Below the pieces are notes generated by a model. It was not told the origin of the DNA. It worked only from the letters and a program-made list of their open reading frames with translations, and made no database searches. Below are positions 34,012 to 42,816 of a stretch of DNA of 64,000 nt, piece after piece. The number at the start of each line of letters is the position of its first letter. The stretch's first letter is position 1. The DNA lies in assembly GCF_022811845.1 (NCBI RefSeq), contig NZ_CP064267.1, positions 219,920-283,919 on the forward strand, given 5' to 3'. Made by a program: the position numbers and the translations under genes. This DNA is from Bacillus pseudomycoides (GTDB lineage: Bacteria; Bacillota; Bacilli; Bacillales; Bacillaceae_G).

Positions 34012-34047
34012 TTTAGAATATATTTCATATATGAAATATATTCTAAA
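34012..34047 (+). promoter_or_regulatory. Long perfect palindrome (MarR operator) before the monooxygenase relic
   Basis: 36 bp perfectly self-complementary around the same TTCATATATGAA core (34024-34035), with arms TTTAGAATATA and TATATTCTAAA. The longest of the three operators. Confidence 0.7.
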
Positions 34048-34098
34048 CGAAGTTAAAATTTTTATTATTTTATACTATGTGGAAAGAGGGAAGAAAAA

Positions 34099-34290
34099 AT
34101 AAAGACCATTGAAATCGATCATTGTATTATTGGTGAAAGTCCAGTTGGTCTAACTCTTGCACTGTTTCTTAGTAAACAAGGGGAAAAAGTAGCGGTTTTA
34201 GAGCGTAATAAAGATTTTAACAATAAAAATGGGGGCGTAATATTACAATCTAAGACATTAGGATTATTTGATCAACTAGGGGGCACCATA
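34099..34290 (+). pseudogene. FAD-dependent monooxygenase, N-terminal fragment cut by IS231
   Basis: About 64 codons before the IS231 end: IDHCIIGESPVGLTLALFLS is the Rossmann FAD-binding GxGPxG motif (with GES for GAG/GGG), followed by VAVLERNKDF and GGVILQSKTLGLFDQLG. This matches UbiH/TetX/PheA-type flavin monooxygenases. The in-frame initiator position after GAGGGA reads ATA, so the start codon itself may be mutated. The rest of the gene is not found on the other side of the IS. Confidence 0.75.
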
Positions 34291-35949
34291 CATGCTCCTC
34301 AATTTAAGAGATTTTAATACCCTCAAATACAAAAAAACGTTATCCTTTCTAAACAAGTTAGATTAGAAAGGATGACGTTTTTTATGACTCTCTCGATTCA
34401 AGATGAACTACAGTCATTCGTGGAAGAATTACAACGATATGTTACACCTGTATTTTTAGAAGAACTTGCAAGAGAAATCGGATTTATAAAGCGAAAACGT
34501 AAGTTTTCTGGCTCAGACTTAGCTACTATTTGTATTTGGATGAGTCAACGTGTGGCAAGTGATCCCTTAGTGCGATTATGTAGTAGGCTTCATGCAGCTA
34601 CTGGTACTTTACTCAGTCCTGAGGGCTTAAATAAACGTTTAAATGCTAAAGCAGTTTTGTTTTTACAACATATTTTTTCTTTACTGTTACAACAAAAAGT
34701 ATGTGAACAAACGCAAATTTCTAACCATCTCTTTTCTTATTTCCAACGAATCCGTATTCTAGATGCCACCGTATTTCAAGTGCCAAATGCTTTAGAGAAT
34801 GTATATCCAAGCTCTGGAGGATGTGCCCAAACAGCCGGAATCAAAATTCAATTAGAATATGATTTGCACAGTGGGGAATTTCTTAACTTTCAAGTTGGAC
34901 CAGGGAAAAACAATGACAAAACCTTTGGTACGGAGTGCTTAGATACCTTACGACCAGGAGATTTATGTATTCGTGATTTAGGTTATTTTTCATTGGAAGA
35001 CTTAGATCAAATGGATCAACGAGGTACATACTATATTTCTCGTTTAAAATTAAATACGAATGTATATGTGAACAATCCAACCCCGGAATACTTTAAAAAT
35101 GGAGCCATAAAAAAACAATCAGAATACATACAAATCGATGTGAAACAACTTTTAAATCAACTAGAGCCTGGGGAAACATTGGAATTAAAACATGCTTATA
35201 TTGGTGATAAACAACAACTTTTTACACGTGTTATCTTTAATCGACTAACAGAAAAACAACTTCAAAAACGACGAATGAAGATCGCGGAAAAAGAAAAATC
35301 ACAAAATAGAACGTACTCAGAGAAAAGTAAAGTGATAGCTGGATTAAATGTGTACGTGACGAATACACCTTAGGAATGGGTTCCGATGGAACAAGTACAT
35401 GAATTATATACTTTGCGTTGGCAAATAGAGATTGTCTTTAAAACGTGGAAATCATTCTTCAAAATAGACCATTATCGCAATGTAAAACAGGAGCGATTAG
35501 AGTGCCAATTATATGGAAAGCTAATCGCTATTTTCCTGTGCTCCTCTACTATGTTTAAAATGCGTCAACTTCTTTTAAAAAAGAAGAAAAGAGAATTAAG
35601 TGAATATAAAGCGATTGGAATGATTCAAGATCATTTGTATCTGTTGTATCAAGCTATACAACAAAACACTCAAGAAATAACAAAGATCCTAATCCGCCTG
35701 TTCCATCTCCTACATAAGAATGGACGGAAATCTCATCGATATGAGAAGAAAACAGTCTTTGATATTATGGGTGTTGTCTATGAGTATAGTTGATTTGGAA
35801 AACGAAAGAAAACCGCGTGATTTTTAAAAATGATACCTAATTAAGTTTATTTGCCATGCCCATTTTTAAGGGTAAATAGTGTTTTAAGGGTTTTTTAGTT
35901 TACTTGAACGAAAGTCCATTTTGTTTCTGTTCTTAAGTTGATGGGCATG
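34291..35949 (+). mobile_element. IS231-type insertion sequence, copy 2 (defective)
   Basis: 1,659 bp, same length as copy 1 and in inverted orientation to it. Left end CATGCTCCTCAATTTAAGAG, right end CTTAAGTTGATGGGCATG. Its two flanks do not match each other (GGGGCACCATA against TAGGGTGACCC), and it joins two unrelated genes. Confidence 0.85.
34384..35820 (+). pseudogene. IS231-type transposase with nonsense mutations
   Basis: Colinear with the copy 1 transposase and very similar. TGG (Trp in IPWEWVPMEQ) has become TAG at 35371-35373, removing the YREK motif from the first 330 codons. A second change (GGA to TGA, near 35791) would cut the last ~10 residues. Start is at ATG 34384 after AAAGGATG. 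Inactive unless suppressed. Confidence 0.88.
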
Positions 35950-35981
35950 TAGGGTGACCCTTCACGGTACAGTTGCTTCTT

Positions 35982-36596
35982 CTAGCCCTCATGAAAAAAA
36001 ATAAAACCCACCGCACACAAGGGTCCTTTAGTAAAAAGCTTCACTAATTGTTGTGCAGTATATTTTGGTGAATATTTCATGTCATTTTGAAGCCACCAAA
36101 TTGCTATCCCAACAACAGAGGAAGTGATGAAATGCAATACCATATCTTTCGGAATATCTAAGTCAAGTTTTCCAAGTATAAGCTCAACGAAATTTTGTTC
36201 AAGGTGATCCGTGATAGTCTGCTGCATTTGTAGCTTAAAATCATGAATGCCATGAGGCCCAAGCATGGTTTTATAAAAGTCTGCATGTTTGGCGATACAC
36301 TCAAATATGGATTGTAAAATCTCCTCGAATTTCGAAAGTTCTATTTGATGTTCCTGCACATGGGCATATAGGACCATCTTACTTGTGAATTCTCCTAGTG
36401 CCTCCTCACTAAGCTTTGTTAACAAATCTTGTTTATCCCTGTAATGCGAGTAATATGTTGCCCGATTAATGAGTGCCTCATCTGTGATGTCTTGAATGGT
36501 AATAGCGTCGTATCCCTTTTCCTCTACCAGTTTGATAAAAGCATCATATATAAATTTCTTTGTCCGAATAATCCGTAGATCCGATTTTTTCAACAT
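35982..36596 (-). CDS. TetR/AcrR-family repressor, copy 3
   Basis: 204 residues, full length, over 90 percent identical by eye to copy 1 at 20428-21042 (differences such as KSDLRII, LVEEKGYD, TYYSHYRDK, LGKLDLDI). The HTH and the TetR_C domain are intact, so it could act on the same operators. It starts right after the IS231 flank and has lost the partner gene that copy 1 has (the P450). Confidence 0.85.
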   Translation of the reverse strand: MLKKSDLRIIRTKKFIYDAFIKLVEEKGYDAITIQDITDEALINRATYYSHYRDKQDLLTKLSEEALGEFTSKMVLYAHVQEHQIELSKFEEILQSIFECIAKHADFYKTMLGPHGIHDFKLQMQQTITDHLEQNFVELILGKLDLDIPKDMVLHFITSSVVGIAIWWLQNDMKYSPKYTAQQLVKLFTKGPLCAVGFIFFHEG

Positions 36597-36815
36597 CTTA
36601 TACCTCCGTGTTCGTTATTGTCATAAGAAACAACAGATTTCCTCCTTTTGTTTCTTATCTTACATATATGTCTTAAATGTAAATTGAATTGTCTTGAAAA
36701 AACGAGTCTTAGAAACTCCATAATTTATTAATCCATTACTTTTATGTAAATGATATGGTGAACTAGAGTAGCAAACCTGTGATTTCCCCTAATAGTAATG
36801 TTAGATTACAGCGTA
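36597..36815. repeat. Chimeric upstream region: tetR promoter part joined to cls leader part
   Basis: 36597-36690 matches the region upstream of tetR copy 1 (including TACATATATGTCTTAAATGTA), and 36697-36815 matches the cls leader at 27731-27850. No gene follows in the expected place. The remaining 260 bp to the next gene holds no recognised feature. Confidence 0.65.
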
Positions 36816-36993
36816 TTCTCATTTCACATTTTTGAATGCGTAATAACAAAAAAATGCTCCAAAAGGTGTACCTTGTGAAGTTCAAGGGATTCTTGCAAAT
36901 ACTACTGTGAGATTGGAGTTTTTTATGCACTATAAAAAAGAATTTGTAATTAAAGTATTGAGATATATTTTACTTTACACTAACATAAACATA

Positions 36994-37022
36994 TTGTACA
37001 GTTAACTTAACTTAACTATATA
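36994..37022 (+). promoter_or_regulatory. Promoter with AACTTA repeats before marR 2
   Basis: TTGTAC (36994-36999), 17 bp, TATATA. The spacer is GTTAACTTAACTTAAC, a repeat array that may bind the regulator encoded downstream; related TAACTTAGTTAG lies before pssA near 37614. Confidence 0.45.
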
Positions 37023-37078
37023 TCAAAACGAAAAAACGGCGTACAATGCAATAACAAAAAGAGTGGAGGAAGAATCAT

Positions 37079-37534
37079 ATGACTAGTTCTTATAAAGAAG
37101 TAATTACCGAAATGAACCGAGCCTACAATGAATTAAACATTTTATTATCTCAGGAGTTAAAGTCTGAGTTCGGTCTAACAGGACAGCAAGAGAACATGAT
37201 ATTCTATATTCATTTAAATAAAAATACTACAGCTAACAACATTGCGACCACTTTTAATATATCCAAAAGTGCTGTCAGCCAAGTTTTATCTAAATTGGAA
37301 AAACATAATATGATTTCGAAACACGTAAATCCTAACAATAAACGTGAGTATTTCCTTACACTTGGTCCTAATGGTAGCAAGTATATAGAACGATTGTCTC
37401 AGCTAGATGATTTACTTATTGAGAAATACTTCTCTAAAATTGATATCGAAGCCTTGCAGCAAATGACCGATACCTTAATTAAAATAAATCAAATTATACT
37501 GGAAGAAAAAAAGAAGACCCTTGAGCCCAAATAG
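37079..37534 (+). CDS. MarR-family transcriptional regulator 2
   Basis: 151 residues, from ATG 37079 after GTGGAGGAAG. Winged helix: TANNIATTFNISKSAVSQVL and KLEKHNMISKHVNPNNKREY. It is followed after ~110 nt by pssA, whose upstream region contains a similar TTAACTT/TAGTTAG motif. The likely target is this short lipid-metabolism unit (inference). Unrelated in sequence to the MarR at 32.1 kb. Confidence 0.85.
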   Translation: MTSSYKEVITEMNRAYNELNILLSQELKSEFGLTGQQENMIFYIHLNKNTTANNIATTFNISKSAVSQVLSKLEKHNMISKHVNPNNKREYFLTLGPNGSKYIERLSQLDDLLIEKYFSKIDIEALQQMTDTLIKINQIILEEKKKTLEPK

Positions 37535-37646
37535 TAATAAAATCTCTATGGAACGATTTTTATTAGAAAAGTTGCATATGTTCACTGAGTTTTAATTAAC
37601 TTTTTTGAAACATAACTTAGTTAGTTGAAAGGGGGAGATGCACGTT

Positions 37647-38180
37647 ATGAGTTATATACCAAGTATGATTACGATAGCAAATTTTATCTGTGGACTTCTG
37701 GCTATTTACTCAGTTCTAGTTCACGATATTTATTTAGGAGTAACTTTTATTTTTACAGGTATGTTTTTTGATCTTTTTGATGGCATGATTGCTCGAAAAC
37801 TTGATTCTGTTTCGGAGATAGGAAGAGAATTAGACTTATTTGCGGATTTAGTTACCTTTGGTGTAGCTCCGTCTATACTTGCATATAGTGTCGCTTTAAA
37901 TGGTCTGCAGTTTATAGGGATACTATGTGCACTGGCTTACAGTATTTGTGGAATGCTTCGTCTTGCTAGATTTAACATTCAACAAAGTAAGCTCCCGACG
38001 TTTATCGGGATTCCAATTCCATTTGCGGCAATGTGTCTTGTCATTTTATGCTTTTTGAATAATCCAATTCTTCTGGCCCTTGGCACATGCGTACTGTCTT
38101 ATTTAATGGTGAGCAAAATAAAATTTCCACATTTAAAAAAACATATGTCAGAAGAAATGAAGTCTGAAAGATGGAATTAG
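37647..38180 (+). CDS. pssA: CDP-diacylglycerol-serine O-phosphatidyltransferase
   Basis: ATG 37647 (MSYIPSMITIANFICG) has GGGGGAG 9 nt upstream; ATG 37638 lies too close to it. 177 residues. The CDP-alcohol phosphatidyltransferase signature is complete from FDGMIARKLD to EIGRELDLFADL (D-G-x2-A-R-x8-G-x3-D-x3-D). Several TM helices follow, with RLARFNIQQ as in PssA. It makes phosphatidylserine, the precursor of phosphatidylethanolamine. The DedA relic starts 10 nt before its stop, so the two were coupled. Confidence 0.88.
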   Translation: MSYIPSMITIANFICGLLAIYSVLVHDIYLGVTFIFTGMFFDLFDGMIARKLDSVSEIGRELDLFADLVTFGVAPSILAYSVALNGLQFIGILCALAYSICGMLRLARFNIQQSKLPTFIGIPIPFAAMCLVILCFLNNPILLALGTCVLSYLMVSKIKFPHLKKHMSEEMKSERWN

Positions 38181-38640
38181 TACCGCAGGTTATTGCGGAC
38201 TATGGTTACCTCGCTATTTTTTTGATGCTTGTTCTTGGAATTACAGGAGTACCAATCTCTGATGAAGTCATGATGACAATCGTAGGTTACTTTACGAATA
38301 TTAATGTCCTGAATTATGAGCTTGCTATTTTAGTAAGTTTTGTAGGAGCGTTGTGGGTATACTGATCAGTTACATGAACGGTAAAAAGGCAGGGCGTCTT
38401 TTTATTGATAAATATGGAGAATGGATTAGTTTGAAGGAAAAGAGAATGAATAAAGTTACATAAAGGATAAATATGGATCCTGCCCTCTTATTTTTGGGTA
38501 TTTCATTCCGGTTGTCAGACATATAACCTGTTGCCTTTCGGAGATTAACAAAATGAAGTTGAAAACTTATATTTTGTTTCGCTACTATCGGCGCATTTTA
38601 TGGTGTTTCATTTTATTACTATCAATAGGGATATAGGAAT
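38171..38640 (+). pseudogene. DedA-family membrane protein, frameshifted
   Basis: The first 64 codons (MELVPQVIADYGYLAIFLML, GVPISDEVMMTIVGYF) are a normal DedA/VTT-family start. A frame change near 38357 restores GVLISYMNGKKAGRLFIDKYG, with further stops and shifts in the rest (VRHITC-like residues and a final TM segment are readable in other frames). DedA proteins flip phospholipids; its position after pssA fits. This copy is dead. Confidence 0.75.
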
Positions 38641-39069
38641 TATTCATGAATAAGAATGTGTTAAATTATCGAAAAGATTCTAACTGGAAAAGTTAACTCT
38701 TAAATTATTCAAGATAGTTTTACCAATGTTTTGCGGTTATTTCATTCTAGGGGGCACGTTATCAAAAGTGAAAAATTGTACATTTAGACACATTCTAATT
38801 GATTACCTGTACGTTAAGAGATAAAATGCTGTTTTGCCCAGAAAATCCTATGTTGTTGAACATAGATATATAATAAAAAACCGACATAAAACCATTCTTT
38901 TCTATGTGAAAGAGAGCATCAGTATCCGGCGTTAGATAGAAGTGTTCAGCTTCTTGTTTCGTATAATATTTATATTAGAAAATAATAATATATATGTTTT
39001 TTAATTTTGATAATAGCAGATGTAGTTTGATGATATGTAAATACAATGAGAAAGGTAAAGGAGCACAGC
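38641..39069. other. Gene-free stretch with an inverted copy of the AACGTACA repeat
   Basis: No ORF. 38768-38850 on the minus strand repeats the order GGCAAAAC, TTAACGTACA, GTGTCTAAA, TGTACAATTT seen at 29545-29620. Confidence 0.45.
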
Positions 39070-39441
39070 ATGATTCGTATGGCATTAAGGGCATTTAAAA
39101 TACAAATGTATTATTTGCTAGGCGTGATGTTATTAGGATGGGGTATGACGCCTTTTTCGGCCCAATTTTTAGGTGCAAGCATTGGCTTGCTTGTTAGTAT
39201 GTATTGTGTTTGGATTTTAGGAAGGCGTATTGAAAAGTTTGGAGATAGCATTGTAAAAAAAGAAAGAGCACCGACGCTTGGTATGATTAACCGATTTGCA
39301 GCAGCGATACTCGGTGCGATTATTATGTATGAGATTGAACACCATAGGATCATATGGACATTTGCTGCCGGAATTATGGGTGGTTATTTTTTAATTGTGA
39401 TTAATTTAGGATATTATAGCATGAAAGATGCGAAGAAATAG
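39070..39441 (+). CDS. atpI: ATP synthase subunit I-like membrane protein (AtpI)
   Basis: ATG 39070 is chosen because AAAGGAG precedes it; the frame is open to 39046. 123 residues, four TM segments (YYLLGVMLLGWGM, FLGASIGLLVSMYCVWIL, FAAAILGAIIMYEIE, FAAGIMGGYFLIVINLGYY). It resembles the AtpI protein coded at the head of Bacillus F1Fo ATP synthase operons, which helps Mg2+ uptake or c-ring assembly. Here no other atp gene is near, so it is a stray paralogue. Confidence 0.7.
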   Translation: MIRMALRAFKIQMYYLLGVMLLGWGMTPFSAQFLGASIGLLVSMYCVWILGRRIEKFGDSIVKKERAPTLGMINRFAAAILGAIIMYEIEHHRIIWTFAAGIMGGYFLIVINLGYYSMKDAKK

Positions 39442-39461
39442 ATTAGCATAAAACTTTTTTT

Positions 39462-39602
39462 GGGGCACGGCACATCACCATCAAGCTAAGAAAAGCGAAT
39501 ACCCCAAAACGAAAAAATTGACATCTCCGGGTGAAAATGTACAATTTTTTTGTTTTGGGGCGTTATAAAATTCTTAAGTTGATGAGCATGTGGTGCTACC
39601 CC
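39462..39602 (+). repeat. IS231-ended MITE-like repeat (complete)
   Basis: 141 bp. Ends GGGGCACGGCACATCACC and GAGCATGTGGTGCTACCCC. The interior is a long hairpin (ACCCCAAAACGAAAAAATTG / AATTTTTTTGTTTTGGGGC), so a transcript would be highly structured. Confidence 0.75.
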
Positions 39603-39670
39603 AAGTAGGGAAGAGGTATACAATATTTAAAGAAATAATTATGTAACTCGAAATTAACAGGGGGATTAAT

Positions 39671-39799
39671 ATGACTGTAGTATGTTTAGTTAGACATGGC
39701 GAAACAGATTGGAATGTTGAGGGAAGAGATGGATGTGAAGTTTCTACTGAACAAGCAATTGGTTTTGCCACAATGTTGGGATTAAAAATCAAAGAATAA
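39671..39799 (+). pseudogene. Histidine phosphatase (phosphoglycerate-mutase-like) fragment
   Basis: 42 codons with the start MTVVCLVRHGETDWNVEG, the RHGE phospho-His motif of the branch 1 histidine phosphatases. The remainder jumps to a short segment (EQAIGFATMLGLKIKE) that looks like a later part of the protein, so most of the gene is deleted. GGGGG precedes the ATG. Confidence 0.6.
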
Positions 39800-40472
39800 G
39801 ATACTTATTCAAATGCATTAAAAAGCTAAGTTTATAAGTATTAGAAATGAATTGGAAATTTATTTTATAATTAGTTGCGGATCTGTAAGTTTTATTGAAA
39901 GATGTTGTATTAAGTAGGTATAATTCTGTCAATCTACAACAAACAAGGAGGCTTTTGTTTTTAATGCAAACTTATTTTTTATTAGTTTACATAAGAAATA
40001 TTATCGGTAGTTATAAAATTAACAAAAATCTATATCTCAAAATATATAGTGATGTTATATTATTGAGATGAGAAATGTTGAAATTTGAAAAATACATAGT
40101 GATTTAATCTCTAACTCATTTTTATAGTAAGCCCACCGTTTGTATGGTTGAGCTTACTTATTTGTTCATATTTAATTAGTCGTTTCTAAAATGTCTATCC
40201 ATTTATTTTTTTCTCAAAATTCCTTTGGAATCTCAAAACGAAGAGTATTCTTAGATTTTGAGATATTAGAGATAAAAAATGATTCCGAACCCCCTTCTTA
40301 TTTTACCTATCTCACGAAATCAATAAAAAGACATCTTCAGAATATTTTTATCAAAAGTTAAGAAAATAATTATGAAACACTATAATTATACGATGTATTA
40401 TAATGTCACACATTATATAGGGTTAAAAGGAAAGGATAGATGAACAGGAGTTCGTTGTGTTCGTTTGTTTTT
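39800..40472. other. Gene-free stretch
   Basis: Very AT-rich, about 670 bp. I see no ORF of note; a hairpin AGTAAGC (40126-40132) / GCTTACT (40152-40158) is the only structure. Confidence 0.4.
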
Positions 40473-40556
40473 TTACCCTTTATCATCCCTTAACAACAAA
40501 TAAGACGCTAAACCGATCACGGTAGCGCCTAACGAAATAACTATAGAATTAATCAT
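40473..40556 (-). CDS. 27-residue membrane peptide, translationally coupled
   Basis: ATG 40556 overlaps the stop of the preceding small gene by 8 nt (ATGATTAA). The product MINSIVISLGATVIGLASYL then LLRDDKG is one TM helix with a charged end. The tight overlap suggests coupled translation. Family unknown. Confidence 0.4.
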   Translation of the reverse strand: MINSIVISLGATVIGLASYLLLRDDKG

Positions 40557-40773
40557 TAATAAGTATATCTGGCCCCTGCCTCAACATATATGCAAAACTA
40601 GAAATAAACACTATGCAAAATATAATAATAGAAGGCCACATATTAAAATAAAATCCCTTACCTGCAATTAATCCGTATATGTTTTGGAACAAGAAATTAG
40701 CACCTAAGATAATTCCCCCTAATATCGAACTGACCACAATGCTGATTAAATAAAATTTAAATTTCTGAAACAT
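40549..40773 (-). CDS. Small two-TM membrane protein
   Basis: 74 residues. ATG 40773 follows GAGGGAAA. Two hydrophobic helices (FYLISIVVSSILGGIILGAN and MWPSIIIFCIVFISSFAYML) separated by a short loop, with a C-terminal QGPDILIND. I do not recognise the family; size and pairing with a 27-residue peptide recall small immunity or holin-like proteins, but this is only analogy. Confidence 0.55.
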   Translation of the reverse strand: MFQKFKFYLISIVVSSILGGIILGANFLFQNIYGLIAGKGFYFNMWPSIIIFCIVFISSFAYMLRQGPDILIND

Positions 40774-40930
40774 TTTCCCTCTAACCCTTTTCTAAAATCA
40801 ACTTTATTTAGTCCGTTTTAGAAAATTATACCACTTTCTTTTTTTATACCCTTAAATCTAGATACATTTAAGGATATTTTAAGAAAAGGAAGTGGAAGTA
40901 CTATCTCTTCAAATGTCCATTTGGTTCAAT

Positions 40931-40955
40931 AAAAAAAGAGCACTACAATGTGCTC
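40931..40955 (-). terminator. Terminator on the minus strand
   Basis: Minus strand: GAGCACATTGTAGTGCTCTT then T run. Downstream of the gene at 41078-41329. Confidence 0.7.
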
Positions 40956-41077
40956 GCCCAATACGATTATAAAGAATGAATGTCATATTTTAATATATGC
41001 TCGTCTCATTCAATGTTTTACTAGTTTAATGTATAATTTCTATATAACAAAGAAAAAACACCCGTTTTGGATGCTTT

Positions 41078-41329
41078 TTAAATCTTTTCTATAACATAAA
41101 CCATTGTCTTTTTTGATGGTGCATGATAAGAGTAACCTTGATTTTTATGAACATATATTTCATATTTACCTATCACTTGAAATCTTTCTGTTTCGGATTC
41201 ACCGAACTTTGTTACAGAATCGCATAAAATAGTTAATTCTTTTCTATTATTGCATAACAAATTAGAAATTTGTTTTTCGATATATATTCCCCCTACCGCT
41301 AATTCTTTCAACATTTCTCCATATTGCAT
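41078..41329 (-). CDS. Hypothetical 83-residue protein
   Basis: ATG 41329 follows AAGGTGGAG. The sequence (MQYGEMLKELAVGGIYIEKQ, ending KKTMVYVIEKI) is soluble with mixed beta and alpha character and two Cys. I recognise no family. A terminator lies 125 nt downstream, so it is probably a single-gene transcript. Confidence 0.5.
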   Translation of the reverse strand: MQYGEMLKELAVGGIYIEKQISNLLCNNRKELTILCDSVTKFGESETERFQVIGKYEIYVHKNQGYSYHAPSKKTMVYVIEKI

Positions 41330-41422
41330 AATTTCTCCACCTTTCTCAATCTATTCATTCAACAAAAACCATAAATATCCTTTTATTCAAATGAAAAAAA
41401 ATCCATCACCAAAGTGACAGCT

Positions 41423-41584
41423 CTAAAGAGGATGGGAGAAGACAAAGAATCTTCCTAGTTTCCATGAACCAGCTGTAGTACCGTCTTTACGCATTAAAAT
41501 AAACTCAGTTGCAAGTGCATGTTTAACCCATGATAAAAGCACCCTATTTGGATGCTTATCATGTAAGTATCTAAAATTATTCAT
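41423..41584 (-). CDS. Orphan 53-codon ORF, doubtful
   Basis: ATG 41584 without a ribosome site. The C-terminal half (WVKHALATEFILMRKDGTTA, GRFFVFSHPL) reads like part of a real protein, so it may be the tail of a truncated gene. No function assigned. Confidence 0.25.
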   Translation of the reverse strand: MNNFRYLHDKHPNRVLLSWVKHALATEFILMRKDGTTAGSWKLGRFFVFSHPL

Positions 41585-41640
41585 AAATACAGGTAAAAAA
41601 CATATATGTTACGATACTTATTTTTTTACAAATTAGCACA

Positions 41641-41698
41641 AAATTTCGTTTTGGAGGTGCTATAAAACTTTAGCTTGATGGCTATGTGGCCGTACCCC
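41641..41698 (+). repeat. IS231-ended repeat, right half
   Basis: AATTTCGTTTTGGAGG ... TTGATGGCTATGTGG then CGTACCCC; the left half is missing. Confidence 0.6.
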
Positions 41699-41826
41699 AT
41701 GCCCATCAACTTAAGAATTCTATAACGCCCCCAAAACAAAAAATTGTACATTTTCATCTGGAGATGCCAATTTTCTCGTTTTGGGGTATTCGCTTTTCTT
41801 AGCTTGATTGTGATGTGGTGCTACCC
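41699..41826 (-). repeat. IS231-ended MITE-like repeat, inverted and abutting
   Basis: Begins ATGCCCATCAACTTAAGAA and ends TTGATTGTGATGTGG then TGCTACCC. It abuts the half copy just before it, repeating the tail-to-tail layout seen at 31.7 kb. Confidence 0.7.
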
Positions 41827-41882
41827 TAATAACAAAGTATCCGCATTCTTTTATTCAAAAATGAAGCTTCAGACCATTCATA

Positions 41883-42816
41883 CTAAATAACATTATCTGA
41901 AATGGAGGTTTCTACCGTATAACTACTTTTTACATAATCAATAAATCTATTTAGATTTACGGTAAATTCTTTATCTCTTTTACGGCTGCAAATATATACA
42001 GGTCGTCTTATCTCAATTCCTTTAACAATCACTCGCCCTATTTCTGCTCGTTTCAAATAGTCCCTAACTGCTAGTGCTGGAGCTAGCATAGTACCATATC
42101 CAGCAACGACTGAACGAATTGATTCATTTAGGCCATGGTATTGCAATCCGATATTTGGGAAAGGGACTCTATAAATTTTGCATAATGAAAATAGGATTTC
42201 CCTCGTAGAATTTCCTTCTTCTCTTAATAAAAAACGGCTCCGTCATCAATTCGCTTAATGATACTTCTTGTCCATCGTATTTATGACCATGTGGAACAAT
42301 AAACCAAAAATCGATATCCATTAAGTGATCAAGATGAATATCAGGATTATTCCACTCTTCTTTCACTACGAAAGCAATATCAGACTTGAATTGAAGTAGG
42401 TTTTCTAATACTTGATTGGAATTTCCGCTATATAGGTTTACTTGAACTGAGGGGAAATCCATTTTGAATTTTGCTAGCCAGACAGGTAATAAAAAATTAG
42501 CTGGCAAATAAGTTGAGGCTATTCTTAGTTCTTGTATTTCGCCATTCTTTAGCTGCAGAAGCTTATTTTCAATATCCTTTTCCATATCAAATAGGCTTTT
42601 AGCACATCCAACTAAAAACTCTCCTTCTGTTGTAAGCTTGATCCCTCTTCCTTCTGTTTCTATTAGTTTTAGACCTGTTTCCTTTTCCAAATTTCTGATT
42701 TGAACGGTTACTGCCGGCTGGCTGATCGAAAGCGCATCGGCTGCTTTTGTAACACTTTTTAATTCAGCTACTTTAATAAAGATGCGCAACGCATGAAGAT
42801 TCAGGTTCTGTTGCAA
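41883..42816 (-). pseudogene. LysR-family regulator, start lost and frameshifted
   Basis: N-terminal HTH (LRIFIKVAELKSVTKAADAL, SISQPAVTVQIRNLEKETG) and a LysR substrate domain are readable. Two lesions: an IS6-type end (42804 onward) replaces the A of the ATG, so the frame now begins with TTG inside the IS; and one T is missing in a T run near 42235, after which the correct frame would read FLLREEGNSTREILFSLCKI and continue into the 87-codon 3' part. It may once have controlled a neighbour beyond the IS. Confidence 0.82.

Noticed and set aside
36850..37007. ~52-codon open stretch before marR 2
   Set aside because: No start codon with a ribosome site at its beginning and no recognisable motif; it overlaps the marR promoter.
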